From: Bacteroidales bacterium
Lineage (GTDB): Bacteria > Bacteroidota > Bacteroidia > Bacteroidales > UBA932
Length of the DNA stretch: 64,000 nt
Assembly (NCBI GenBank): GCA_015060385.1
Contig: SUYO01000006.1
Span: forward strand, 1-64,000
Reading direction: 5' to 3'
In this document: piece by piece, positions 44,929-54,097 of the stretch
How positions within the stretch are numbered: the first letter of the stretch is position 1
Layout: each line of letters opens with the position of its first letter
The notes under the pieces: generated by a model
Database searches by the model: none
The model's input: only the letters and a program-made list of their open reading frames with translations
Told to the model about the DNA's origin: nothing
Made by a program: the position numbers and the translations under genes

Positions 44929-47148
44929 ATGAGAATCACAAAATATTTTCTTTCAATGGCCGCTGCGATCGGAATGATCGCAGGCTGCCAGAAGCCGGAA
45001 ATGGTTCAGATGTCTCCGATCGAGGATGTTGTCGCTCCTGTACTTTCAGAAGTGGCTGCAATCGAGATCACATCTGAAAACATGGGCCTTGAGTCTGCTA
45101 CCTTCACATGGACAGCAGCTGATTACGGTGTGAAGACCCAGGTCAACTATGCGATCGAGGTTTCATCTGCCAGCCACGCTGAAAAGGTGGTTGTGACTTC
45201 AGGTATCAACGATACAAAGGCTACAGTGCCTTACGAGGCTCTCAATGCCATCTTCCTTTATGACCTCGAGCTTGCTTCAGGCGTTGCAGAGGACGTTCAG
45301 TTCGTTGTAAGTGCAAAGGTAGGTGAGTCTCCAAAGGTTTACTCGGCTCCTGTGACAGTTACAGTTTCAGCAACTGCTGCAGAGAAGGTATATCCAAGCC
45401 TGACTGTTGCCGGTAGCTACGCATATAACAACTGGACTCCGGGTAAGGGTCAGTTCGTGTTCGACTTTGACGGAGCTGACGAGAAGTATAGCGGTATCAT
45501 CGACTTCGGTGAAGATGTGTCTGCCCTCAACTTCAAGTTCGTAGGTTCTAAGTGGGGTGAGAACGAGTTCTCTGTACCTTCAGGTGAGGCTCAGGCTGCT
45601 GAGGCTGCAGAGCTTCCTCTCGTTGCCGGCGGTGGAGACAACATCTCGGCTTATACAACTCACAGGTACTATAGCTTTACACTCGACAAGAAGGCTCCTA
45701 AGGTTATCAAGAACTTCTCATTCAACTCTCTCGGTGTGATCGGTGATGCAACTCCTACAGGTTGGGATTCTGATACAGATATGGCATTCAACGCTGCAAA
45801 GCAGAGATTCTATGTCGACCTCACACTCGTTGACGGTACAATCAAGTTCCGCGCAAATGACGCTTGGGATGTCAACTGGGGTGGTGCTGACGGCGTTCTC
45901 GCTTCAGGTGCTGACAATATCCCTGTAACAGCAGGTAACTATCGTATCTATGTAAACCTCAACAACCCTGCAGAGCCTGTTTACGAGCTCAGCGCGAAGA
46001 TGTACGGTCAGCCTGAGGATACAGGTGCAACCGAGCCGGAGGAGCCTGTAGAACCAGAGGAGCCTGCAGCAAAGGGCTGGGGCCTCGTAGGTGAGTACAA
46101 CAGCTGGGGTGAACAGCCAGATGTAATGCTTGCTTCTGACGGTACTTACCTTGCAGCTAAGGGCGTTGAACTTTCTGGTCAGGTGAAGTTCCGTAAGGAC
46201 GGTGCCTGGGATGTGAACTTCGGTGCTCCTGGCGATGTAGAGCCTGTTGAAATCACAGTGAACACTGAGCTTGAACTCGTAGCCGGCGGTAAGAACTTCA
46301 CTATCGCTGAGGGTACTTATGACGTATATCTCGATGAGGCAAACGCTAAGGCATGGTTCATCAATGACGGTTCATACCCTGGCGGTGGAGCAGCTCCAGA
46401 AGCTTCAGAGTGGGGAATCGTCGGCCAGGTTAACGGCTGGGCAGCTCCGGATATTACCATGTACAAGACTGAAACTGAAGGTCTCTTTGTCTCATACAAC
46501 GTAGCTATGCCTGACGGTGGTTTCAAGATCCGTGCAAACGGTGAGTGGAACGATGCGGCAAACTATGGTTTCGAGACAGCAGGTACAGCAGAGGTGGATC
46601 ATGTATATGCGCTGATCTGTGGTGGTGGTTCAAAGGATATCACTCTCGCAGCCGGTACATATGACATCTGGTTCGATCTTACAAATTCAAAGGTTTACAT
46701 CATGACTCCAGGCAAGTCTATTACTGAAGCTGAAGGTGGTGAAGTTGAAGTGCAGAAGCTTGATTACACAAACTGCCAGATGGAACTTGTAGGATCAGGT
46801 GTTGCAGAGCAGGAGGGTTCATCTGCTGATACTGCTTGGAGCTGGGGTAATGTACTCCTTGCTTCAAACGAAGGCAAGCCTGCCAAGGACGGAGATGTTT
46901 ATACCTGGACTTGGAGTGGTGTCGCACTTACAGCAGATGGTTGGAAGATCCGCACCCTCAATGCTGCTGCATCAGGTGATGTTCCAAACTTCGATCTTGG
47001 TGATGGTGCTGTTGACAAGACTGCATCTCCAAATGCCCAGGCAAGCGAAGACGGCAATATTTACATGACTGCCGGTAACTATGATATCACTCTCGTGATC
47101 GATGCTGCTGCAGACACAAAAACTGTGACAGTTGTAGCGGCTGAATAA
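44929..47148 (+). CDS. SusE/SusF-like multi-domain starch-binding lipoprotein
   Basis: A 739-residue surface lipoprotein (lipobox GMIAGC). The N-terminal region (about 35-150) matches the SusE Ig-like domain. Five repeated beta-modules follow: SLTVAGSYAYNNWTPGK, LGVIGDATPTGWDSDTDMAF, GWGLVGEYNSWGEQPDVML, WGIVGQVNGWAAPDITMY and MELVGSGVAEQEG. Repeats of KFRANDAWDVNWGG, KFRKDGAWDVNFGA and KIRANGEWNDAANYG show the starch-binding pattern of SusE and SusF. A Pro/Glu-rich linker splits modules two and three. SusE has two and SusF three such modules, so this is longer. It is 13 bases after susD. Confidence 0.88.
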   Translation: MRITKYFLSMAAAIGMIAGCQKPEMVQMSPIEDVVAPVLSEVAAIEITSENMGLESATFTWTAADYGVKTQVNYAIEVSSASHAEKVVVTSGINDTKATVPYEALNAIFLYDLELASGVAEDVQFVVSAKVGESPKVYSAPVTVTVSATAAEKVYPSLTVAGSYAYNNWTPGKGQFVFDFDGADEKYSGIIDFGEDVSALNFKFVGSKWGENEFSVPSGEAQAAEAAELPLVAGGGDNISAYTTHRYYSFTLDKKAPKVIKNFSFNSLGVIGDATPTGWDSDTDMAFNAAKQRFYVDLTLVDGTIKFRANDAWDVNWGGADGVLASGADNIPVTAGNYRIYVNLNNPAEPVYELSAKMYGQPEDTGATEPEEPVEPEEPAAKGWGLVGEYNSWGEQPDVMLASDGTYLAAKGVELSGQVKFRKDGAWDVNFGAPGDVEPVEITVNTELELVAGGKNFTIAEGTYDVYLDEANAKAWFINDGSYPGGGAAPEASEWGIVGQVNGWAAPDITMYKTETEGLFVSYNVAMPDGGFKIRANGEWNDAANYGFETAGTAEVDHVYALICGGGSKDITLAAGTYDIWFDLTNSKVYIMTPGKSITEAEGGEVEVQKLDYTNCQMELVGSGVAEQEGSSADTAWSWGNVLLASNEGKPAKDGDVYTWTWSGVALTADGWKIRTLNAAASGDVPNFDLGDGAVDKTASPNAQASEDGNIYMTAGNYDITLVIDAAADTKTVTVVAAE

Positions 47149-47156
47149 TATTTGGA

Positions 47157-47218
47157 GTGACCGTCCGAAGGCGGTCACTCTTTTCCATAGTCAGCGGCCC
47201 CTGACCGGACCGCTGACT
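47157..47218 (+). terminator. Two hairpins after the SusE/F gene
   Basis: GTGACCG (47157) pairs with CGGTCAC (47172-47178) followed by TCTTTT, a likely intrinsic terminator. A second hairpin has GTCAGCGG pairing with CCGCTGAC at 47191-47218. Together they could lower readthrough into the amylase gene, giving graded expression. Confidence 0.7.
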
Positions 47219-47240
47219 TCCAATTGTAAAATCATATAAA

Positions 47241-50093
47241 ATGAAAAGGATCCTTTTTACGCTTCTTGCCATGACTGCATTCCTTGCGGTCGGATGTCAG
47301 GAGCCTTTACCGGAGTTCAATGTTACTCCTGCAATTCTCGAGTTTGACGGCAATGCCGGAACCCAGACTGTTTCTGTGACTGCAGGTGACACTTGGGTTG
47401 TCAAGATCAGTGAAGATGCCGGCTGGCTCACCAGCTCGAAGACCTTCGGCAAGTCTTCCGCAAATGTGGACATAACGGTGACAGCCAACGGATCTGTGCC
47501 ACGTTCTACAGAACTTCAGTTCGCCTGCGACGGACAGATCGTCAAGGTTACCGTAAATCAGGCTGCCGGTGATGCACAGGGAACTGTGGAGAAGGGAGAA
47601 TACTATCCTGATCCAGCATCAGGCATCGAGGTGGATCCGGTATGTCCTGATGCCGACAAGCCATGTACGATCATATTCAAGCCTGCGGCAGGCAATCCTC
47701 TGTACGGCTATTCCGGCGAACTTTACGGTCATTTCGGCGTAGTGGTAGAAGGTGAGTGGGCGTTTGTTCCGAGCGATTGGGGAGTGGCCGATGAGAAGGT
47801 GCATTTCAAGAAGGTTGCCGACAATCATTGGGAATTGAAGATGGAACCGTCCGTGCGTGAATATTTCCAGAGCGGTGAGACTCCTGTAACCAGGATTGCC
47901 CTCATCGTCAGGACCGAGGACGGAAACACCAAGAGCCACGATGCCGACCAGTTCTGTTCTGTGATTGACAACAAATATCAGGCAGAGGAATTCAATCCTG
48001 AAGTCGTGACCAAGAAGATGCCTGAGGGAGTTCAGCACGGCATCAACTATAACGAAGACAACTCTGTGACTTTCGTGCTGTATGACCAGGATAAGTCGAA
48101 GCAGCGCCACAAGTATTGCTATATCGTAGGTGACTGGAACGGATGGGAACGCAAGGATGAGGGTGCTATGTTCTGGGATGGCTCACAGGGCTGCTGGTGG
48201 ATAACCCTTGACGGCTTTGAAACAGATAAGGAGTACCGTTTCCAGTATCGCCTCGGCACTTCCGGTGGTGGAGACATTTATGTCAGCGACCCTTATACAG
48301 AAATCGTATATGACGAGTGGAACGATCAGTATATAGACGGTGTTCCTGCCTTCCCTGAAGGAGCGAGGGCCCTTGTGTCTGCCTTCCAGATAGACAGGCC
48401 TTCATACAGCTGGAAGAACTCCGATTTCAAGGTAGAGGACAGGAATGACCTTGTCATCTATGAGATGCTCTTCCGTGACTTCACGACCTCACAGGACATT
48501 GCAGGTGCGATGGAGCAGCTTGACTATATCGAGGACCTTGGCGTGACTGCTGTCCAGCTCATGCCTATCCAGGAATTTGACGGAAACCTCAGCTGGGGAT
48601 ACAACCCTAACCACTGGTTTGCCCTCGACAAGTATTACGGAACACGCGAGCAGTACAAGGAGTTCATCGACGAATGTCATGGAAGGGGCATCGCAGTCAT
48701 CGTGGATGTGGTTTACAACCATGCTACAGGTTCCCATCCATGGGCCAAGATGTGGTGGAGCGGCAGTGCGACTGCCGAGAACAATCCGTTCTTCAATGTC
48801 GTAGCGATGCACGAGTTCAATGTCTATCACGACATGAACCACGAGAACGAGATGGTCAAGGAGCATGTAAAGAGAAGCCTCGAGTACCTCCTTACCGAAT
48901 ATGACGTGGACGGATTCCGTTTCGACCTTACAAAGGGATTCACTCAGAACAACACCCTTGGTGATGTCGGAGCATGGGGAAGGAAGGATGAATCACGAAT
49001 AGCTATCCTGAAGGGTTATGCAGACCATATCTGGTCGGTGAATGAGGATGCTGTCGTGATATTCGAGCATCTGTCTGACTGGGATGAGGAGAAGATTCTT
49101 GCCGAGCACGGAATGCAGCTCTGGAGGAATGTGAACCACGAGTACCGTACGGCTGTGACCGGAGGTACGGGTGATTTCACCAACATGTATTCGACAGCTC
49201 CTTTCGGCGGCTTTGTAGGATATATGGAAAGCCATGACGAGGAACGTCTCTGCTACGGTGCCGGCGAGGATGCATCTGCGATTACCTGGGGTGTGATCGG
49301 TCTCGGAGATGACTGGAACAATGACAAGAAGATGTCTGCAGACGGGGTCTTCTATGTAGCAAAGAACGTCAAGGTAGTGGAGGGTGACCGTTTCAAGATC
49401 CGCAAGGCTGGGGAATGGAATGATTCATACAACTACGGAGCTTCTACCGACAAGTACAAGCTCACCGTAGGAAAGGGTTATGTTATGACCAACGGAAGCG
49501 GATCAAAGGATATGTATGTGCCTGCTGCAGGAACATATGACATCTACTTCTGTCCTGCCGTGGAGACTGTCTGGATGATGGCTGCAGGCGAGAGACCGGA
49601 GGAGCCGGAGATTTCAGGAGGGGAGAGCGAGAGTGCCCATGCAGTTACAATGCGCCGTGCGGGTGCCTCTGCAGCATTCTTCCTCACCGTTCCGGGCCCT
49701 AAGATGATCTGGCAGTTCGGTGAGATCGGATATGACTACTCTATCGAGCATAACGGACGCACAGGTGAGAAGCCTGTGGTTACAGCCGAATATATGGCGG
49801 ATCCTGCACGCAAGGCCCTTTATGACACTTATGCGATGCTTCTTAAGTTCCGCCGCGAGAATCCTCGTTTCTTCGACAAGGACGCTAAGTTCGAGTGGAC
49901 ACCTAAGGGAGCCGTAAAGACCATCACATGTACAGTTGACGGAAAGACTTTCCATGTCGTAGGAAACTTCGGCAAGACAAATGCTGCTTATAACGTGCCT
50001 TCAGGTTCATGGACCGACTATATCAACGGCGGTTCAGTTGCAGGAAGCGTAACTCTCAAGCAGGGTGAATTCAAACTTCTGACAAACTTTTAA
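47241..50093 (+). CDS. GH13 surface alpha-amylase with BACON and inserted starch-binding module
   Basis: A 950-residue lipoprotein (lipobox FLAVGC). Residues about 25-110 are a BACON-type domain. The next 250 residues hold beta domains, including CYIVGDWNGWERKDEG. The GH13 barrel starts near 400 (DLVIYEMLFRDF), with VDVVYNHATG, nucleophile Asp in DGFRFDLTKGF, acid/base Glu in VVIFEHLSDW and transition-state Asp in YMESHDEERL. A SusE/F-like module (ITWGVIGLGDDWNNDKKMSA, KIRKAGEWNDSYNYG) is then inserted before the next barrel strand (FFLTVPGPKMIWQFGE). It is likely the surface enzyme that starts starch breakdown, comparable to SusG but built differently. Confidence 0.92.
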   Translation: MKRILFTLLAMTAFLAVGCQEPLPEFNVTPAILEFDGNAGTQTVSVTAGDTWVVKISEDAGWLTSSKTFGKSSANVDITVTANGSVPRSTELQFACDGQIVKVTVNQAAGDAQGTVEKGEYYPDPASGIEVDPVCPDADKPCTIIFKPAAGNPLYGYSGELYGHFGVVVEGEWAFVPSDWGVADEKVHFKKVADNHWELKMEPSVREYFQSGETPVTRIALIVRTEDGNTKSHDADQFCSVIDNKYQAEEFNPEVVTKKMPEGVQHGINYNEDNSVTFVLYDQDKSKQRHKYCYIVGDWNGWERKDEGAMFWDGSQGCWWITLDGFETDKEYRFQYRLGTSGGGDIYVSDPYTEIVYDEWNDQYIDGVPAFPEGARALVSAFQIDRPSYSWKNSDFKVEDRNDLVIYEMLFRDFTTSQDIAGAMEQLDYIEDLGVTAVQLMPIQEFDGNLSWGYNPNHWFALDKYYGTREQYKEFIDECHGRGIAVIVDVVYNHATGSHPWAKMWWSGSATAENNPFFNVVAMHEFNVYHDMNHENEMVKEHVKRSLEYLLTEYDVDGFRFDLTKGFTQNNTLGDVGAWGRKDESRIAILKGYADHIWSVNEDAVVIFEHLSDWDEEKILAEHGMQLWRNVNHEYRTAVTGGTGDFTNMYSTAPFGGFVGYMESHDEERLCYGAGEDASAITWGVIGLGDDWNNDKKMSADGVFYVAKNVKVVEGDRFKIRKAGEWNDSYNYGASTDKYKLTVGKGYVMTNGSGSKDMYVPAAGTYDIYFCPAVETVWMMAAGERPEEPEISGGESESAHAVTMRRAGASAAFFLTVPGPKMIWQFGEIGYDYSIEHNGRTGEKPVVTAEYMADPARKALYDTYAMLLKFRRENPRFFDKDAKFEWTPKGAVKTITCTVDGKTFHVVGNFGKTNAAYNVPSGSWTDYINGGSVAGSVTLKQGEFKLLTNF

Positions 50094-50100
50094 ACTATAT

Positions 50101-52503
50101 ATGAAACTTAATTTAAGCATCGAATACAGGACAAACTGGGGCGAAGAGATCGTCCTTTGTCTTGGCGGAAAACGTTATCCTCTCTCTTATGTCGCGGAGG
50201 GAATATGGACGGGTGAAGTTGCCCGTTTCAATCCGGAGAAGGCTTCCGAATACACTTATGAGGTCATGCGCGATGGCGTGACCATCCGCAAGGAGTGGAA
50301 GAAGCACATCCTTGCCCTTCCGGCGGATACCAAGGTGAAGGTCGTGAACATCTACGACAGATGGAACGACCGTCCTGCGGATTCTCCTTTCTACTCGTCG
50401 GCATTCACCGACGCTATCTTCGGCAGAAAGGCAGCGAAGAACGCTGCGGCTCCGAAGGTAGCCAATGTAGTGCTCCAGGTGTCGGTACCATCCCTTCGTC
50501 CGAACGAGGTGCTGGCCATCGCCGGCAGCGGAAAGGCGATGAAGGAATGGACAAAGGTCATACCTTTCGATGAGAGCAATTTCCCTGTATGGACACTGCC
50601 GCTCAATGTTACCGAGCCGTTCTCATACAAGATTCTCGTGGCTGACAGGAAGACCCTTGCGCCGATCGCATGGGAGGACGGGGAGAACAGATGGTTCCTC
50701 AATGTTCCGGAAAAAGGCGAGATGACTGTAGAGGCTGATGCCCAGGTACGTTTCAGCGGCCGTGACTGGAAGGGTGCAGGTACTGCAATCCCTGTGTTCG
50801 CCCTCCGCACCGAGGATGACTTCGGAGTGGGTGAGTTCTACGATCTCAAGAAGATGGTCGACTGGGCGGCTGCAACCGGACAGAGCATCCTCCAGCTTCT
50901 CCCTATCAACGATACCACAATGCTCCACACATGGGAGGATTCGTATCCATACAATCCGAACTCTACATTTGCCCTCCACCCTCAGTTCCTGCATCTTCCT
51001 GCAGTGGGCGTGAAGGTCGATGAGGACTACAAGGCTCTTCAGGCTGAGCTCAATTCTCTTGCCCAGATAGATTACGAAAGGGTCAACAACCTCAAGATCG
51101 AGCTCCTCTATCAGGCTTACGGCAAGACCTTCAAGAAACTTTCGGCTACAGCAAGGTATCAGGAGTTCGTCGAGAAGAACGGCTTCTGGCTCCTTCCTTA
51201 CGCTGCCTTCTGTGTACTCCGTGACCAGAACAGGACTCCGGACTTCACACAGTGGAAGGGTTATGCAAAATACAATAAGAAGAAGATCGCAGCCTTCTGC
51301 GAGGAGAACCGCAAGGACATCGACTTCTGGTGCTTCGTGCAGTACCACCTCGATCTCCAGCTTTCGGAGGTATGTGCATATGCACACTCGAAGGGAGTCA
51401 TCTTCAAGGGAGACCTTCCTATCGGAATCAGCCGTACCAGCGTGGACGCATGGCTCTATCCTGAGCTCTTCCACATGGATTCACAGGCAGGAGCACCACC
51501 TGATGCCTTCTCTGCAGACGGTCAGAACTGGGGCTTCCCGACATATAACTGGGAGAAGATGGCAGAAGACGATTTCGCATGGTGGAAGTCCCGCCTTGCG
51601 AAGATGTCGGAATATTTCGATGCCTTCCGTATCGACCATATCCTCGGATTCTTCCGCATATGGGAGATCCCTATGTGGACCAGGAGCGGTCTGAACGGAT
51701 ACTTCAACCCTGCCCTTCCTTTCCCTGCACATGAACTTCAGGGCCAGGGCTTCGATGTGAACGACTTCGACCTCTTCCTGCAGGATCCTCGTCAGGAGTG
51801 TCACTACCATCCGAAGATCGGTGCCCGTGACACACATTCATACCGTTGCCTCGACGCATACCGCCGTGCGGCCTTCGACCGTCTCTACGACGACTTCTTC
51901 TATCGCCGCAACAACGAGTTCTGGAAGGACAAGGCCATGATGAAGCTCCCTGCCCTGCTCGACTCGACAGGAATGCTTGCCTGCGGAGAGGACCTTGGAA
52001 TGATCCCGGCTACCGTGCCTCAGGTTATGTCAGACCTCAGGATCCTTTCCCTCGAGATCCAGCGCATGCCTAAGTCCATACATGACAACTTTGCAAATCC
52101 TGCATGGTATCCTTACCTTTCGGTATGTACCACTTCGACCCACGACATGAACCCTATCCGTGCATGGTGGGAGGAGGACCGTCAGGTTACCGAACAGTTC
52201 TGGCATGAGATGCTCGGAGGACAGGGAGATGCCCCTTACTACTGCGAGCCGTGGATCTGCCGCCAGATCCTCGACCAGCACCTCTGGTCTCCGGCTATGC
52301 TGACTGTGCTTCCGCTTCAGGACTGGCTCTCGATGGACCCTGCGCTCCGTCGCCAGAACCCTAACGACGAGAGGATCAATGTACCTGCAAACTCACGCCA
52401 TTACTGGCGCTACCGTATGCACCTTACAGTTGAGAAGCTCGCTTCATCCGCAGAGTTCAACGAAACCCTCAGCGGCATGATCGCGGCTTCCGGCCGAAAG
52501 TAG
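50101..52503 (+). CDS. malQ: GH77 4-alpha-glucanotransferase with N-terminal CBM20-like domains
   Basis: An 800-residue amylomaltase that disproportionates maltodextrins. Two CBM20-like domains come first (about 1-120 and 130-230). The GH77 barrel has the nucleophile Asp in DAFRIDHILGFFRIW, the acid/base Glu in ACGEDLGMIP and the transition-state Asp in STHDMNPIRAW. No signal peptide is seen, so it acts in the cytoplasm. Long GH77 enzymes with N-terminal CBM20 domains (DPE2-like) are known in Bacteroidota. It follows the amylase gene by seven bases and is the last gene of the first half of the locus; a 23-bp hairpin follows. Confidence 0.95.
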   Translation: MKLNLSIEYRTNWGEEIVLCLGGKRYPLSYVAEGIWTGEVARFNPEKASEYTYEVMRDGVTIRKEWKKHILALPADTKVKVVNIYDRWNDRPADSPFYSSAFTDAIFGRKAAKNAAAPKVANVVLQVSVPSLRPNEVLAIAGSGKAMKEWTKVIPFDESNFPVWTLPLNVTEPFSYKILVADRKTLAPIAWEDGENRWFLNVPEKGEMTVEADAQVRFSGRDWKGAGTAIPVFALRTEDDFGVGEFYDLKKMVDWAAATGQSILQLLPINDTTMLHTWEDSYPYNPNSTFALHPQFLHLPAVGVKVDEDYKALQAELNSLAQIDYERVNNLKIELLYQAYGKTFKKLSATARYQEFVEKNGFWLLPYAAFCVLRDQNRTPDFTQWKGYAKYNKKKIAAFCEENRKDIDFWCFVQYHLDLQLSEVCAYAHSKGVIFKGDLPIGISRTSVDAWLYPELFHMDSQAGAPPDAFSADGQNWGFPTYNWEKMAEDDFAWWKSRLAKMSEYFDAFRIDHILGFFRIWEIPMWTRSGLNGYFNPALPFPAHELQGQGFDVNDFDLFLQDPRQECHYHPKIGARDTHSYRCLDAYRRAAFDRLYDDFFYRRNNEFWKDKAMMKLPALLDSTGMLACGEDLGMIPATVPQVMSDLRILSLEIQRMPKSIHDNFANPAWYPYLSVCTTSTHDMNPIRAWWEEDRQVTEQFWHEMLGGQGDAPYYCEPWICRQILDQHLWSPAMLTVLPLQDWLSMDPALRRQNPNDERINVPANSRHYWRYRMHLTVEKLASSAEFNETLSGMIAASGRK

Positions 52504-52516
52504 GTGGAATCATGAA

Positions 52517-52567
52517 AAGCATCAGCGGGTGGGCGGAACACGGCGTTCCGCCCACCCGCTGATGCTT
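52517..52567. terminator. Perfect 23-bp hairpin after the glucanotransferase gene
   Basis: AAGCATCAGCGGGTGGGCGG... at 52517-52539 pairs perfectly with 52545-52567 around ACGGC. The next bases, TTCGGC, give no strong T tract. It is likely a transcript 3' end or a protective stem. It also marks the left border of the RAYT repeat region. Confidence 0.75.
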
Positions 52568-52575
52568 TCGGCATA

Positions 52576-52710
52576 CTTGTCCGGAAACCCCTGCTCAAAT
52601 CCGGACAAGTCAACCTTTTGCGCATGTTTGTCCGGAAAAACACAGTTTTTTCCGGACAACATGCCTGAATTTGCACTCACGTCCGGATTTCGGGCACTAT
52701 ATCCGGACAG
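52576..52710. repeat. REP-like hairpin cluster, left of RAYT gene
   Basis: Three inverted-repeat pairs are visible: CTTGTCCGGA with TCCGGACAAG, TTGTCCGGAAAAA with TTTTTTCCGGACAA, and GTCCGGATTT with ATATCCGGAC. The last arm ends at the RAYT stop codon. The core TGTCCGGA/TCCGGACA recurs around the transposase gene and elsewhere in the window. Confidence 0.85.
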
Positions 52711-53643
52711 TCAGCCTATAAACATTTCATTCAACAGAGAAACATCCAGTTTCAACAGCCGTCTGAGCTGCTGGTTGCTTGCATTGTACTTGAAATGCAG
52801 TTCTTTGGCAATCCTTATCCTTTGGTCAGGAGAAAGGGCTGACAATTGTCTTACATTGAATTCCTCTGCAGAATATCTTGAGGCAACAGCATAGAGCTCA
52901 TCATCAGTGAGGAACACGGTGTCTTTCAGCCTGGATGCAATCTCACTGAATGCTTCGACATTTTTAGTAAGAGAGTTGAAGTAACTTCGGGGATCGTTGA
53001 AGAGACTCTCGCCGAGACTTACATCGCAGAACGATGGGATATATGCTCTTTCACCGTGAAATTTCAGAGCCCCTAACCTTGAGATGTCTCTTACATGTGC
53101 ATATGCCCTTCTGCTGTCATATGTGAGGTCATTGAAGCTGACTGCGGGTATGGATTTCAACAAAGGGTTGAAGTAGGCAATGCCGCTGCCCCACGGATAA
53201 TTATATGGTGTATATGATGACTGTGATACATATGCATTCCTATGAGTGTATATGATTTCGTTTCTAAGTGCTCTAAGATCCTCTATCGGAATTATTTCGG
53301 CCGTGAAGCTCTCCCAGTCAATTATGCGCCCGGACCGTCTGAAGATCCGTTTCATCCTTCCCTTGAAGTCTTCAAACAGTCCCATACATGCTTCCTTCTG
53401 TCCGCAAAGTATCTTGTGGACATGGTTTGACATCAGTTCGAAGGCAACGATTCTGACGCCAGGCTTCCTGCATGCTGATACGGACAGCAGGTTCATGCCT
53501 AAGTCAAAGTCTGTCCCTGATGTGAAGATATTCTGCATCTTTGTCCCATCTGTGCACAGATGCCAGAATGGTCCTTCCTGTAAAAACAGGGCTTCGCATA
53601 TCCTTTCCTTCTCAGCGAAGGAAAGCGATTGATTGTATTTCAT
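52711..53643 (-). CDS. REP-associated tyrosine transposase (RAYT, IS200/IS605 Y1 superfamily)
   Basis: A 310-residue Y1-type transposase. The HUH motif is visible in ELMSNHVHKILCG, and the catalytic tyrosine is probably in the helix RNEIIYTHRNAYV, followed by YNYPWGSG, which mirrors the YPWSS of RAYT proteins. The C-terminal 120 residues extend past the Y1 domain and end with a helix-turn-helix-like region (KYNASNQQLRRLLKLD). The track ORF begins at 53769, but its first 42 residues are repeat sequence, so the ATG at 53643 (MKYNQSLSF) is preferred. It is bracketed by TCCGGA hairpins, as expected for a RAYT and its REPs. Confidence 0.85.
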   Translation of the reverse strand: MKYNQSLSFAEKERICEALFLQEGPFWHLCTDGTKMQNIFTSGTDFDLGMNLLSVSACRKPGVRIVAFELMSNHVHKILCGQKEACMGLFEDFKGRMKRIFRRSGRIIDWESFTAEIIPIEDLRALRNEIIYTHRNAYVSQSSYTPYNYPWGSGIAYFNPLLKSIPAVSFNDLTYDSRRAYAHVRDISRLGALKFHGERAYIPSFCDVSLGESLFNDPRSYFNSLTKNVEAFSEIASRLKDTVFLTDDELYAVASRYSAEEFNVRQLSALSPDQRIRIAKELHFKYNASNQQLRRLLKLDVSLLNEMFIG

Positions 53644-53651
53644 ATTATAGT

Positions 53652-53745
53652 GGATTTTAGTCCGGGAATCAGTTTGTTTTTCCGGATATACGATAGAAAG
53701 TTGGAGTGTTGTCCGGATTTTAGTGGCTGTTTCCGGATAGACTTC
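53652..53745. repeat. REP-like hairpin cluster, right of RAYT gene
   Basis: TAGTCCGGGAATC with TTTTTCCGGATA, and TTGTCCGGATTTT with GTTTCCGGATAGAC, form two degenerate pairs directly upstream of the RAYT start. Confidence 0.8.
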
Positions 53746-53983
53746 ATACAGGCAACCTTTGAATGTCATGTTGGCTCCGGAACGGACGTCTTAGTTTCAG
53801 ACGGGTCCTGTCAAATCCATAAAGTCTTGCAAATAATTCAACTGCATCCCTGAGAGTCCATGCAGATGCAACTTCCATGTTTTCATCACTCAGATGATAG
53901 ACAGTATATGCAGTATGAGGCTCCATGGATTCCCGCTCGATCGTCTGCACTGTCTTAACGTTAAGATAAATATCCATGATCAT
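53744..53983 (-). CDS. Small hypothetical protein upstream of RAYT
   Basis: A 79-residue ORF, MIMDIYLNVKTVQTIERESM at the start, then YTVYHLSDENMEVASAW and a basic C-terminus FDRTRLKLRRPFRSQHD. I do not recognise the family. ATGs at 53983 and 53977 are both possible. It is on the same strand as the RAYT gene, with REP hairpins between. The repeat-rich surroundings make a chance ORF possible, but the first 65 residues look protein-like. Confidence 0.45.
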   Translation of the reverse strand: MIMDIYLNVKTVQTIERESMEPHTAYTVYHLSDENMEVASAWTLRDAVELFARLYGFDRTRLKLRRPFRSQHDIQRLPV

Positions 53984-54097
53984 ATGTGTTAAGAATGTTC
54001 ATATGCCATTTGATCGTGGATGGCGAACCAGAAGAGTTCAATGACAGTTCAAATGTACCATTAAAAAATTAATTCCCAAGTCCTCCAGCCGTGAAAT

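Noticed and set aside
53644-53769. N-terminal extension of the RAYT ORF
   Set aside because: These 42 codons are REP hairpin sequence and overlap the small upstream ORF. The conserved protein starts at 53643.
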